Of a stretch of DNA of 12,926 nt, positions 1 to 7,378 are shown one piece after another (the stretch's first letter is position 1; every line of letters starts with the position of its first letter). Both the position numbers and the translations under genes were made by a program. Below the pieces are notes generated by a model. It did not search any database, was not told the origin of the DNA, and was given only the letters and a program-made list of their open reading frames with translations. The DNA comes from Clostridia bacterium (GTDB lineage Bacteria > Bacillota > Clostridia > Oscillospirales > CAG-272). The DNA lies in assembly GCA_017958705.1 (NCBI GenBank), contig JAGDCE010000358.1:1-12926 (forward strand). The letters are read 5' to 3'.

Positions 1-1
1 A

Positions 2-934
2 TTTCAGACGCACTTAAAGCTCTCCGTAAAGGACGGGCTTCACATCGACCACGTCATCTGCAACGGCGCCGAATGCGAGCCGGACATCACCTGCGACCAC
101 CGCCTGATGCTCGAGAGGCCGGAGGCGGCGGTGCTCGGGATGAGGATACTCACCTCGCTTTTCCCGGGATCCGTCGGAGTCATCGGCATAGAAGGCAACA
201 AGCCCGACGGGATAGAGGCCGTCTCGGCGGCATGTCAGGGATACGACAACGTCTCGGTCCTGCCGCTCAAAAAGAAATACCCGCAGGGCGGCGAAAGGAT
301 GATCATAGAGGCGGTCACGAAGCGCCGCATAAACTCCAAAATGCTCCCGGCGGACGCCGGCTGTATCGTCGTCAACTTCTCGACGGTGATCGCCGTCGCC
401 GACGCCGTGGCGTACGGCAAGCCGCTGACGCATCGCGTCGTGACGGTGACGGGCGACGCCGTTAAGGAACCGTCGAACTTCCTCGTCCCGATCGGAACGA
501 AGGCGGAGGAACTGATAGAAGCGGCGGGCGGATTTACCGCGGAGCCGGAAAAAGTGATCTTCGGCGGCCCGATGATGGGCTTCGCCGTCTACAATCTCGA
601 CCTGCCGGTCAATAAAGCGACCTCGTGCATCCTCGCTTATAAGCGCGACAGGGTATACAATCCGTCCGAATGCATCAGGTGCGGGAAATGCCTGACCGTG
701 TGTCCCGAGCATCTTATGCCGATAAAGCTGAAGAACACTGCGGACGAGCGCGATTTCGCGGAATTCGAGCACCTGCACGGACTCGAGTGCATCGGCTGCG
801 GCAGCTGCACGTATATCTGCCCCGCGAAGCGCCGGCTCTCGCAGTCCATCGTCGCGGCGAAGCAGTTCGTGCTTCTCGAAAAGAAAAAAGCCGCCGCCGC
901 GGTCGGGGAAGCCAATAACGGTACGAAAGGATAA
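2..934 (+). CDS. rnfC: RnfC, electron transport complex subunit C (5' partial)
   Basis: RnfC is the cytoplasmic NADH/FMN subunit of the Rnf complex, which moves electrons between reduced ferredoxin and NAD+ and couples this to ion transport across the membrane. The reading frame is open from base 2, so the N-terminus, including most of the Gly-rich nucleotide-binding region, lies outside the window; 310 residues are visible. The fragment starts in a typical RnfC stretch (NGAECEP, then DHRLMLE) and contains the FGGPMMG motif. Two ferredoxin-type motifs near the C-terminus would bind two [4Fe-4S] clusters: C224-x2-C227-x2-C230-x3-C234-P, and C263-x2-C266-x2-C269-x3-C273-P. The length after the second motif is usual for short clostridial RnfC. 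The stop is 5 bases before the rnfD start. Identification is firm from motifs and from the rnfC-D-G-E-A-B order. Confidence 0.96.
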   Translation, partial: FQTHLKLSVKDGLHIDHVICNGAECEPDITCDHRLMLERPEAAVLGMRILTSLFPGSVGVIGIEGNKPDGIEAVSAACQGYDNVSVLPLKKKYPQGGERMIIEAVTKRRINSKMLPADAGCIVVNFSTVIAVADAVAYGKPLTHRVVTVTGDAVKEPSNFLVPIGTKAEELIEAAGGFTAEPEKVIFGGPMMGFAVYNLDLPVNKATSCILAYKRDRVYNPSECIRCGKCLTVCPEHLMPIKLKNTADERDFAEFEHLHGLECIGCGSCTYICPAKRRLSQSIVAAKQFVLLEKKKAAAAVGEANNGTKG

Positions 935-939
935 TCGAA

Positions 940-1896
940 TTGAAAACGCTAAACGTTTCAATATCTCCGCATATAAGAACGACGCGCACCACTCAGACGG
1001 TGATGCTCGACGTGATAATAGCGCTGTCGCCCACGATGATATTCGGCTTCGTCTATTTCGGCTGGCGCGCGCTGCTCGTCACGGCGATAAGCGTGGCGTC
1101 ATGCGTTTTGACGGAGTTCGTATATGAAAAGCTGATGAAGCTTCCCGTCACGGTGTCGGATCTTTCCGCCGTCGTCACGGGCCTTATACTCGCGCTCAGC
1201 CTCTATTCGACCGCGCCGTGGTGGATCCCGGTCATCGGCGGCGTTTTCGCCATACTCGTCGTCAAGATGCTTTTCGGCGGTATCGGACAGAACTTCATGA
1301 ACCCGGCTCTGACGGCGAGGTGCTTCCTCGTGCTCGCGTTCTCCGGCATAATGACCACGTATCCCGGCGTCGGCGGAGTCGACGCGGTGAGCGCAGCGAC
1401 GCCGCTGCAGCTCGTCAGGGACGGAGGCTACGTCAGCTACGCGCAGATGTTCGTCGGAAATCACCCCGGCTCGATCGGTGAGACGTCCGCGATAGCGATA
1501 CTCGTTGGCATGGCGTATCTGCTGATCAGGCGCGTCATAACGATAAAAGTGCCGCTGTCGGTCGTCGTCTCGACTGTCGCTTTCGTCGCGCTTTTCACCG
1601 CGATAAAAGGCGAGCCGATAACGCTGAATTATTTGACCGTGCACGTGCTCGGCGGCGGTCTGCTCGCCGCGGCTGTGTTCATGGCGACCGACTATACGAC
1701 GACGCCCGTGACGTTCTGGGGACAGATCATTTTCGGCGTCTGCGTCGGTCTTTTCACGGCGGTCATACGCTGCTTCGGCGGTATGTACGAGGGTATATCG
1801 TTCGCGATAATCCTCGCCAACCTGCTGACGCCGCTTATTGAAAAATGGACGTATCCGAAGCCCTTCGGAGTCAGGAGAGGGGTGAAGAAGCAATGA
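940..1896 (+). CDS. rnfD: RnfD, membrane subunit with covalent FMN
   Basis: RnfD is a polytopic membrane subunit of the Rnf complex and, with RnfG, carries covalently bound FMN on the electron path through the membrane. The protein has 318 residues, which is normal. It opens with the conserved N-terminal pattern SPHIRTTRTTQTVMLDV and has multiple hydrophobic helices. The flavinylation motif DAVSAATPL puts the predicted FMN-linked threonine at T154 (codon 1399-1401). GQNFMNPAL (residues 116-124) and the late ATDYTTTPVT segment are also typical. The start is TTG at 940, supported by GAAAGG at 925-930; no ATG lies at a suitable distance. The 3' end overlaps rnfG in an ATGA arrangement, which suggests translational coupling. 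FMN attachment is inferred from the family and from the apbE gene downstream. Confidence 0.97.
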   Translation: MKTLNVSISPHIRTTRTTQTVMLDVIIALSPTMIFGFVYFGWRALLVTAISVASCVLTEFVYEKLMKLPVTVSDLSAVVTGLILALSLYSTAPWWIPVIGGVFAILVVKMLFGGIGQNFMNPALTARCFLVLAFSGIMTTYPGVGGVDAVSAATPLQLVRDGGYVSYAQMFVGNHPGSIGETSAIAILVGMAYLLIRRVITIKVPLSVVVSTVAFVALFTAIKGEPITLNYLTVHVLGGGLLAAAVFMATDYTTTPVTFWGQIIFGVCVGLFTAVIRCFGGMYEGISFAIILANLLTPLIEKWTYPKPFGVRRGVKKQ

Positions 1897-2486
1897 AAAA
1901 GAGCATCATAAAAGACACTCTGTCACTGCTCGCGATAACCATCGCCGCGGCGCTGTGCCTGTCGCTCGTCCATATGCTGACCTCGCCGAAGATCGCCGAA
2001 GCCGAGGCGAAGGAGAAGACGGATTCGTTTTATCTCGTATCGGAGAGCGCGGAAAGCTTCGAGGCGATAGACGCCTCCGAGGTCGACCGCTTCAACGAAG
2101 GCCGCTCCGGCGCGTACGTCGTCGAGGCGTACGAGGCAAAGGACGGTGACGGGAATTTCGTCGGCACCGTCGTGTCAGCCGTTTCGCATAACGGTTACGG
2201 CGGAGACATCGTGCTGTCAGTCGGCGTCGGAGTCGACGGGCCGATCACGGGCGTGCGCGTCACGTCGATGAGCGAGACGTCCGGTCTCGGCGCGAACTGC
2301 CAGGACGAGGAATGGATCGCCCAGTTCAAAGGACAAACGGCGGCCGAGATCGGCTACGTCAAAAACGGCGATCCCGGCGAAGGCCAGATAGACGCGATAA
2401 CGGGCGCGACGATCACGACAAAGGCGGTGATCGAAGCGGTGAATACCGCCGCCGCGTTCTGCCGCGCGCACGCTGACGGGAGGTGA
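1893..2486 (+). CDS. rnfG: RnfG, extracytoplasmic FMN-binding subunit
   Basis: RnfG has one N-terminal membrane helix (about residues 8-30) and an extracytoplasmic FMN-binding domain that receives electrons within the Rnf complex. The protein has 197 residues from the ATG at 1893. An upstream in-frame ATG at 1845 lies deep inside rnfD and has no ribosome binding site, whereas AGGAGAGGGG at 1873-1882 precedes 1893. The GY-GG segment (101-104) and the SETSGLGANC stretch (127-136) are family hallmarks. The ApbE target motif D167-A-I-T-G-A-T173 predicts phosphoester-linked FMN on T173 (codon 2409-2411). The gene overlaps rnfD by 4 bases and ends within the leader of rnfE. Nothing is missing. Confidence 0.96.
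   Translation: MKKSIIKDTLSLLAITIAAALCLSLVHMLTSPKIAEAEAKEKTDSFYLVSESAESFEAIDASEVDRFNEGRSGAYVVEAYEAKDGDGNFVGTVVSAVSHNGYGGDIVLSVGVGVDGPITGVRVTSMSETSGLGANCQDEEWIAQFKGQTAAEIGYVKNGDPGEGQIDAITGATITTKAVIEAVNTAAAFCRAHADGR
2478..2483 (+). promoter_or_regulatory. Ribosome binding site deciding the rnfE start
   Basis: GGGAGG lies 8 bases before the TTG at 2492. It overlaps the GTG at 2483, which therefore has no usable upstream site. This supports a TTG start for rnfE. Confidence 0.6.
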
Positions 2487-2491
2487 AGACG

Positions 2492-3181
2492 TTGCTGAAA
2501 CCTTTTGAAAGACTTTACAACGGCATCATTAAGGAAAACCCGACGTTCGTCCTCATGCTCGGCATGTGTCCGACGCTCGCGGTCACGACGTCGGCGATAA
2601 ACGGTCTCGGCATGGGACTGTCGACCGGCGCGGTGCTTATGATGTCTAATCTTATAATATCGCTTTTGCGGAAATTCATACCCGACCGCGTGAGGATGCC
2701 GGCGTATATAGTGATCGTCGCGTCGTTCGTCACGATCGTGGATCTTTTGATGCAGGCGTACGTGCGTCCGCTTTATCATTCGCTCGGGCTTTTCATACCG
2801 CTTATCGTGGTAAACTGCATCATTCTCGGCAGAGCGGAGGCGTACGCCTCGAAGAACCCGCCTGTCGCGTCGTTCTTCGACGGCCTCGGCATGGGTCTCG
2901 GCTTTACGGTCGCTCTGACGCTGATCGGCTCGTTCCGTGAACTGCTCGGCAAGGGCAGCGTCTTCGGTTTTGATATAATGCCGGAAGGCTTCGTCCCCGC
3001 GACGATAATGATAATGGCGCCGGGCGCGTTCTTCGTGCTCGCGGGTCTCACAGCACTTCAGAACAAGCTGAAGATCGGCAAGAGCAAGACCGAGCCGCCG
3101 GAGAAATTCTGTTCCGGCAACTGCGCCTCCTGCATGGATTCCTCCTGCAGTATAGGAAAGAAGGAGGATGAAGAGAAATGA
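2492..3181 (+). CDS. rnfE: RnfE, membrane subunit with Cys-rich C-terminal tail
   Basis: RnfE is one of the two homologous polytopic membrane subunits (with RnfA) that form the ion-translocating core of the Rnf complex. Family patterns include IIKENPTFVLMLGMCPTLAV and VVNCIILGRAEAYAS; the Cys residues in GMCP and VNC correspond to those that, in known structures, help hold an intramembrane [2Fe-2S] cluster between RnfA and RnfE. The start is uncertain: GTG at 2483 overlaps the rnfG stop but has no spaced ribosome binding site, while TTG at 2492 lies 8 bases after GGGAGG, so TTG is preferred (229 residues, against 232 from GTG). The C-terminus carries a hydrophilic tail with C207, C211, C214 and C219 (TTG numbering), beyond the core fold. 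The gene overlaps rnfA by 4 bases. Confidence 0.95.
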   Translation: MLKPFERLYNGIIKENPTFVLMLGMCPTLAVTTSAINGLGMGLSTGAVLMMSNLIISLLRKFIPDRVRMPAYIVIVASFVTIVDLLMQAYVRPLYHSLGLFIPLIVVNCIILGRAEAYASKNPPVASFFDGLGMGLGFTVALTLIGSFRELLGKGSVFGFDIMPEGFVPATIMIMAPGAFFVLAGLTALQNKLKIGKSKTEPPEKFCSGNCASCMDSSCSIGKKEDEEK

Positions 3182-3765
3182 AATATCTGACCGGTTTCAT
3201 CCTCGGACTGATAAACTTCGCGCTGCTCGATAACGTGGTCCTGAGCCGTTTCCTCGGACTCTGTCCGTTCCTCGGCGTCTCTAAAAAGACGCAGACCGCG
3301 GCCGGCATGGGCACCGCCGTCGTGGTGGTCATCACGCTGTCCTCGGCAATAACTTATCTGATAAACACTTTCATACTGATCCCGCTCGAGCTCGTCTATA
3401 TGCGAACGATAGCGTTTATCCTCATAATCGCCGCACTCGTGCAGACGGTCGAGATCATACTTAAAAAGAAGATACCCGCGCTCTATAAGGCGCTCGGCGT
3501 CTATCTGCCGCTGATAACGACGAACTGCGCCGTGCTCGGCGTCGCGATAGACAGCGCGCAGAAGGGCTACGGATTCTTTGACACGATGGTGTTCTCGATA
3601 GGCACCGCCGCGGGCTTCCTCATCTCGATAGTCCTCATGGCGGGAATCCGCGAGCGGATCGAATACAACAAGATTCCGAAAGCGTTCCGCGGTATGCCGA
3701 TAGTCCTGCTCGCGGCGGGACTTATGGCGATCGCGTTCTTCGGCTTCAAGGGCGTGTCGTTTTAG
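3178..3765 (+). CDS. rnfA: RnfA, membrane subunit
   Basis: RnfA is the second homologous polytopic membrane subunit of the Rnf complex. It pairs with RnfE in the membrane to pass electrons through a [2Fe-2S] cluster while ions are moved. The protein has 195 residues, close to the usual length, and is hydrophobic throughout. Recognisable blocks are NFALLDNVVLSRFLGLCPFL and LPLITTNCAVLGVAI; C29 and C117 match the cluster-binding cysteines seen in Rnf structures. The start is the ATG at 3178, preceded by AAGGAGG at 3161-3167, and overlaps the rnfE stop (ATGA). The stop codon at 3763-3765 merges into the AGGAGG of rnfB. Confidence 0.97.
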   Translation: MKYLTGFILGLINFALLDNVVLSRFLGLCPFLGVSKKTQTAAGMGTAVVVVITLSSAITYLINTFILIPLELVYMRTIAFILIIAALVQTVEIILKKKIPALYKALGVYLPLITTNCAVLGVAIDSAQKGYGFFDTMVFSIGTAAGFLISIVLMAGIRERIEYNKIPKAFRGMPIVLLAAGLMAIAFFGFKGVSF

Positions 3766-3774
3766 GAGGGCCGT

Positions 3775-4593
3775 ATGAATATGAATTTATTGCCCGCCGC
3801 CCTGACGCTCACGCCGGTGCTCATCGCCTGCGGCGTGATAGCCGGAGTCAGTATCGTCATAGGGATACTTCTCGGTTTCCTCGGTGAAAAATTCAAGGTC
3901 GAGGTCGACCCGCGCGAGACTGAGCTGAGAAAGGCGCTCGGCGGCTCAAACTGCGGTGCCTGCGGCTACGCCGGATGCGACGCTTACGCGCACGCCGTCG
4001 TGGCGGAAGGCGCCGATCCCGGACTGTGCACGGCGTCCGATCCCGCCGTAATAAGCGGTATTTTAGGTGTTACCGTTGAGGAAAAGAAGCGTATGACCGC
4101 GTACGTGCGCTGCTCCGGCAACTGCACGAAAACGAGTGCGAATTACGACTTCACCGGCACGCACGACTGCCGTATCGCGTATCTCGCGCCCGGTCACGGC
4201 TCTAAAAAATGCGCTTACAGCTGCTGCGGCTTCGGCACGTGCGCCGCGTTCTGCCCCTACGACGCGATCCGCGTGGCGGACGGGCTGGCGATCGTCGATC
4301 CGGAAAAATGCCGCGCCTGCGGCCGCTGCGTCGACGCCTGCCCCAACGGCTTGATAGAACTGATACCGTACGACACGAAATACGTCGTCCGCTGCTGGTC
4401 AAAGGGCAAGGGCAAGGCGGTAAGAGAAGCGTGCACGGACGGCTGTATCGGCTGCGGTCTGTGCGCCCGCGTATGCGAATCCGGCGCGATAACCGTGGAA
4501 AACAATCTCGCGCACATAGACCAGAGCAAATGCACGGGCTGCGGCAGATGCGCCGAGAAATGCCCGGCCGGCATCATTGTCAAACGAATATGA
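3775..4593 (+). CDS. rnfB: RnfB, multi-[4Fe-4S] ferredoxin-accepting subunit
   Basis: RnfB is the entry point for electrons from reduced ferredoxin into the Rnf complex. The protein has 272 residues, with an N-terminal membrane helix (about 12-36) and then a cytoplasmic Fe-S region. The first cluster motif, NCGACGYAGCDAYA with a later cysteine, uses C60, C63, C68 and C85. A linker with C113, C117 and C132 follows. C-terminal ferredoxin modules are built on C146/C150/C156/C160, C179/C182/C185/C189, C224/C227/C230/C234 and C253/C256/C259/C263, with extra cysteines at 151, 207 and 220. This is the long clostridial form rather than the short proteobacterial one. The start at 3775 follows AGGAGG (3764-3769) by 5 bases; an in-frame ATG at 3781 is less well spaced. 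The stop overlaps the apbE start. Confidence 0.97.
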   Translation: MNMNLLPAALTLTPVLIACGVIAGVSIVIGILLGFLGEKFKVEVDPRETELRKALGGSNCGACGYAGCDAYAHAVVAEGADPGLCTASDPAVISGILGVTVEEKKRMTAYVRCSGNCTKTSANYDFTGTHDCRIAYLAPGHGSKKCAYSCCGFGTCAAFCPYDAIRVADGLAIVDPEKCRACGRCVDACPNGLIELIPYDTKYVVRCWSKGKGKAVREACTDGCIGCGLCARVCESGAITVENNLAHIDQSKCTGCGRCAEKCPAGIIVKRI

Positions 4594-5591
4594 AAAACGC
4601 CGTAAGAATCTGTGCGGCGCTGTCCGCGCTGATCGTCCTGCTGACGTTTGCGTCGTGCGGGAAAACACAGAAAAGATACTCCGTGACGTATGCCGACACG
4701 TTCGACACGGTCACGGAGTTTTCCGCGTACTGCGATTCAGAAGCGCAGTTTGATCGGGCGTGCGAAGCGCTTCACGGCGAGCTTCTGCGTCTGCACCGCA
4801 TATTCGATATCTACAACGAATACGAAGGCGTCAACAACGCCGCGACCGTCAACCGCCTCGCCGGATCGCAGCCGGTGGAGGTGCCGGAGGAGTTAATCGA
4901 GCTGCTCGGCGTCTGCAAGACGTTTTACGGGTTGTCCGGCGGCAAGCTCGACGCCTCGCTCGGCTCCGTTTTATCGATCTGGCACGACTGCCGTGAATCA
5001 GCGGACAGGCTGCCCGATATGGAAAGCCTGAAAGAGGCGGCGAAGCACACGGGATTTCAGTTTGTGAAAACAGAAGGCTCCGAGATCAGCTTCACAGATC
5101 CCGGACTCAGCCTCGATCTCGGCGCAGTCGCAAAGGGCTACGCCGCGGGCAGGGCGGCGGAGGCGGTGAAGAGGAGCGGAGTTATCAGCTTCGCGCTCGA
5201 CGTCGGCGGCAACGTCGTCACCGGCGGTGCCAAACCAGACGGCAACTGGCTCATAGGCGTGACCGATCCCGAAGGCGGGCTGTATACGAAACTCGCCGTG
5301 TCCGGTCTCGCCGTCGTCACGAGCGGCGACTATCAGAGGTTTTATGAGATTGACGGCGTCAGATATCACCATATAATCGACCCGGATACGCTTTATCCCG
5401 CCGGTCTGTACCGCTCCGTGACGGTGATCTGCGGCAGCTCCGCGTACGCGGACGCGTTGTCGACGGCGCTGTTCTGCATGAGTGTACAGGACGGAAAAGC
5501 TCTGGCGCAGTCGTATGACGCCGAGGCTTTGTGGATAAAAGCGGACGGGAGTGCGGAAAGGACGGCGGGGTTTGCATCGTATGAAAGATAA
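4590..5591 (+). CDS. apbE: ApbE, FAD:protein FMN transferase lipoprotein
   Basis: ApbE takes FMN from FAD and attaches it through a phosphoester to a Thr or Ser in target proteins outside the membrane; RnfD and RnfG in this operon are the likely targets. The protein has 333 residues, normal for the family. A Lys/Arg n-region, hydrophobic stretch and C23 (LTFASC) look like a lipoprotein signal, although Phe at -3 is not a classic lipobox residue. Family blocks follow: FDTVTEF (39-45), LDLGAVAKGYAAGRA (175-189), ALDVGGNVVTGG (202-213), the SGDYQRFYE and HHIIDPDT blocks (246-267), and DALSTALF (288-295), which supplies the Mg2+-binding Asp and Thr. The start at 4590 overlaps the rnfB stop (ATGA). 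The frame is open farther upstream inside rnfB, but that part is not ApbE-like. Confidence 0.95.
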   Translation: MKNAVRICAALSALIVLLTFASCGKTQKRYSVTYADTFDTVTEFSAYCDSEAQFDRACEALHGELLRLHRIFDIYNEYEGVNNAATVNRLAGSQPVEVPEELIELLGVCKTFYGLSGGKLDASLGSVLSIWHDCRESADRLPDMESLKEAAKHTGFQFVKTEGSEISFTDPGLSLDLGAVAKGYAAGRAAEAVKRSGVISFALDVGGNVVTGGAKPDGNWLIGVTDPEGGLYTKLAVSGLAVVTSGDYQRFYEIDGVRYHHIIDPDTLYPAGLYRSVTVICGSSAYADALSTALFCMSVQDGKALAQSYDAEALWIKADGSAERTAGFASYER

Positions 5592-5934
5592 GATCAGACA
5601 CGATTTACTGCTGCTTGCCGCGGTCGTTCTGTGCGCCGCGATCCTGTTCTGTGTGTTTTATTTTACAAAGTCCGAGGGCGAGAGGGTAGAGATAACGCTG
5701 AACGGAAAGCTTTACGGCAGCTATCCTTTGTCGGAGGACGCCGCTGTCGACGTCGACGGGATCTGTGTCGTCACGATAAAGGACGGTGAGGCGTTCGTCA
5801 GCTCAGCCGTCTGCCGCGGACAGGTCTGCGTGCACCATAAGCCGATAAGCCAAAGCGGCGAATCGATAATCTGCCTGCCGGGCGGCGTCACGGTCCGCGT
5901 GACGGGGAAGGGCGGTGTCGATTTCACGGTATGA
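5581..5934 (+). CDS. NusG domain II-containing membrane-anchored protein (EetA-like)
   Basis: This is a 117-residue protein with one N-terminal membrane helix (about 8-28) and a small extracytoplasmic beta domain of the NusG domain II type. The diagnostic block is C78-R-G-Q-V-C83-V-H85-H-K, then SGESIICLPGGV with C98; the conserved Cys/His set is intact. It is not the transcription factor NusG. Such genes often sit beside apbE and Gx-transporter genes and Rnf or flavin-based electron-transfer loci. From memory, the EetA protein of Listeria-type extracellular electron transfer is of this family, but the biochemical role is unknown. The ATG at 5581 overlaps apbE by 11 bases. A GTG at 5551 would add ten residues (MRKGRRGLHR) and cannot be fully excluded. 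No strong ribosome binding site is visible, so translational coupling is likely. Confidence 0.88.
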   Translation: MKDKIRHDLLLLAAVVLCAAILFCVFYFTKSEGERVEITLNGKLYGSYPLSEDAAVDVDGICVVTIKDGEAFVSSAVCRGQVCVHHKPISQSGESIICLPGGVTVRVTGKGGVDFTV

Positions 5935-6440
5935 AAAAAGCTGTAAGGATCGCCCTGACCGGAGTGCTCGCCGCGCTCGCGGTCGCCGTCGGATATCTCG
6001 AATTCCTGCTTCCGTCCGATATCGCAGGCATCCCCGGTATCAAACCGGGCTTCGCCAATATCCTGGTTATGGCGGCGCTTTATCTGCTCGGGACGGGCGA
6101 AGCGGCGTTCGTCAGCGCGGCGAAGATCACGGTCTTTTGGCTCGTATTCGGAAGCTTCACGTCGTTCATATACAGTCTGTGCGGCGGCGTGTTGAGCTTC
6201 GCCGTAATGGTACTGCTCAAAAAGACGAACAGGTTCGGTCACGTCGGCGTCAGCGTCGGCGGCGCGGTGACTCACAACGTCGGACAGACAGCCGTCGCGG
6301 CGCTGATGCTCGGGGACGGTTACGTGTTTTATTATCTGCCGGTACTGCTCGTCGCCGCCGCGGTGACCGGCACGCTTAACGGGCTTATAATAAAAGCCGC
6401 CCTGCCGCCGCTTTCAAAAGCGCTGCACAGGACGGAATAA
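5931..6440 (+). CDS. Gx transporter family membrane protein (EetB-like; heptaprenyl diphosphate synthase component I family)
   Basis: This is a 169-residue hydrophobic protein of the Gx transporter / Hpre_diP_synt_I family. The diagnostic patterns are PGIKPGFANI (35-44), YSLCGGVLSFAVM (81-93) and GGAVTHNVGQTAVAAL (110-125), within about five membrane helices. The annotation as a heptaprenyl diphosphate synthase component is historical. The protein resembles small-molecule permeases such as ECF S-components, and from memory EetB of flavin-based electron-transfer loci belongs here. No polyprenyl synthase gene sits next to it in this window. The ATG overlaps the stop of the NusG-II gene (ATGA), and the gene ends directly at a terminator hairpin, so it is the last gene of the rnf operon. 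A link to flavin or quinone supply is inference. Confidence 0.88.
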   Translation: MKKAVRIALTGVLAALAVAVGYLEFLLPSDIAGIPGIKPGFANILVMAALYLLGTGEAAFVSAAKITVFWLVFGSFTSFIYSLCGGVLSFAVMVLLKKTNRFGHVGVSVGGAVTHNVGQTAVAALMLGDGYVFYYLPVLLVAAAVTGTLNGLIIKAALPPLSKALHRTE

Positions 6441-6477
6441 AAAACTCCGGTGAGGATCATCCCGCACCGGAGTTTTT
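6441..6477. terminator. Shared hairpin terminator between convergent operons
   Basis: A 12-bp inverted repeat, AAAACTCCGGTG (6441-6452) and CACCGGAGTTTT (6465-6476), surrounds a 12-base loop. It begins immediately after the stop of the Gx-family gene, and its right arm overlaps the stop codon of the minus-strand lipid kinase gene (6476-6478). The A-rich left arm and T-rich right arm allow it to act in both directions, although the U-tract is part of the stem. Confidence 0.8.
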
Positions 6478-7372
6478 ACGGAACGGCTATTTTGACCGAG
6501 GACGGCAGACAGAGCAGGGTAGCTTCGTCGACCTCGCCTCCGTATTCGCCGTCGAGCGTCCATTTGACGGGCCGGTCGGTTTTGACGCTGAGAGTTTCAG
6601 CCCTGCCGGACACGATCACGGACGGATCGAATTTACGGCTGAGGATCGAGGACTGGATCAGCTCGATGTCCGCGATGCTTTTCGGAGTTTTCAGAAACGT
6701 GTAGTCGAGCAGGCCGTCGCACATCGACGCGCCTTCGGGAACGATTCCCGTGAGGCCCGCGACGGAGTGCGTGTTGCCGGTCAGCGCGAAGATGAAATCG
6801 TCCTCGTACGTCCGGCCGTTCACGGTAAGCGCCGCGCGCACCGACGAGGCGCGGAAGTTCTTGAGATCCATGCCGTGCAGGACGTCGAGATAATAGGCGA
6901 AAGGTCCGATCGCGTTCTTCATCTTCTGGTCGGTCGTGTACCCGACGTCGGTGAATACGCCGAACGCCGCGACGTAAGAGAACACCCTGCCGTTCCACAG
7001 ACCGCAGTCGACGACGCTGTAATTGCCCGACACGGCGACCGCCGCCGCTTTGACCGGGTTTTTCGGTATGCCGAGCGAGCGCGCGAAATCGTTTATCGTG
7101 CCGGACGGGATGTAGCCGCAGGCGGCGCCGCAGCCGGATTCGCGCAGACCGCCGAGCAGCTCGTGAAGCATCCCGTCGCCTCCGCCCACGACGACGAGCG
7201 AGTATTCGCCCGCGTGCGCGGCGATGTAATCGTGCCCGTCGAGCGGCGCCGAGGTCGGATGCACCGTGACGTCGTAGCCCGCGGCAGTGAATACTGACAC
7301 GATATCGGACAGGGCGTTGACTATCTTTCCCTTTCCGGAATGCGGATTGTATACGAATAAAAGGTCTTTCAT
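6476..7372 (-). CDS. Diacylglycerol kinase family lipid kinase
   Basis: This is a 298-residue protein of the DagK/YegS/BmrU lipid kinase family, which phosphorylates diacylglycerol or a related lipid with ATP at the inner face of the membrane. The family signs are in order: FVYNPHSGKGK (6-16), the nucleotide-binding loop VVVGGGDGMLHELLGGL (60-76), IPSGTINDFARSLGIP (88-103), the CDGLLDY acid pair near 218-224, and WTLDGE (271-276). In the G-D-G loop the usual Thr is Met (M68) and the usual Asn is His (H70). The frame extends upstream to 7543 but that part crosses a terminator. GGAGGG at 7379-7384 directly abuts the ATG at 7378 and is properly spaced (6 bases) from the ATG at 7372, which is therefore chosen. 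The exact lipid substrate cannot be told. Confidence 0.9.
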   Translation of the reverse strand: MKDLLFVYNPHSGKGKIVNALSDIVSVFTAAGYDVTVHPTSAPLDGHDYIAAHAGEYSLVVVGGGDGMLHELLGGLRESGCGAACGYIPSGTINDFARSLGIPKNPVKAAAVAVSGNYSVVDCGLWNGRVFSYVAAFGVFTDVGYTTDQKMKNAIGPFAYYLDVLHGMDLKNFRASSVRAALTVNGRTYEDDFIFALTGNTHSVAGLTGIVPEGASMCDGLLDYTFLKTPKSIADIELIQSSILSRKFDPSVIVSGRAETLSVKTDRPVKWTLDGEYGGEVDEATLLCLPSSVKIAVP

Positions 7373-7378
7373 TTTCAT

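Noticed and set aside
14..961. Minus-strand frame of 315 codons
   Set aside because: It is a shadow of rnfC, with Arg/Asp-rich nonsense composition and no recognisable domain.
4209..4589. Upstream extension of the apbE frame inside rnfB
   Set aside because: The extension is Arg-rich and shifted relative to the Fe-S protein RnfB. The real ApbE begins with its lipoprotein signal at 4590.
5581..5934. Reading the gene as transcription factor NusG
   Set aside because: Only the domain II type fold is indicated. The protein has a membrane helix and a Cys/His motif and lacks the NusG N-terminal domain.
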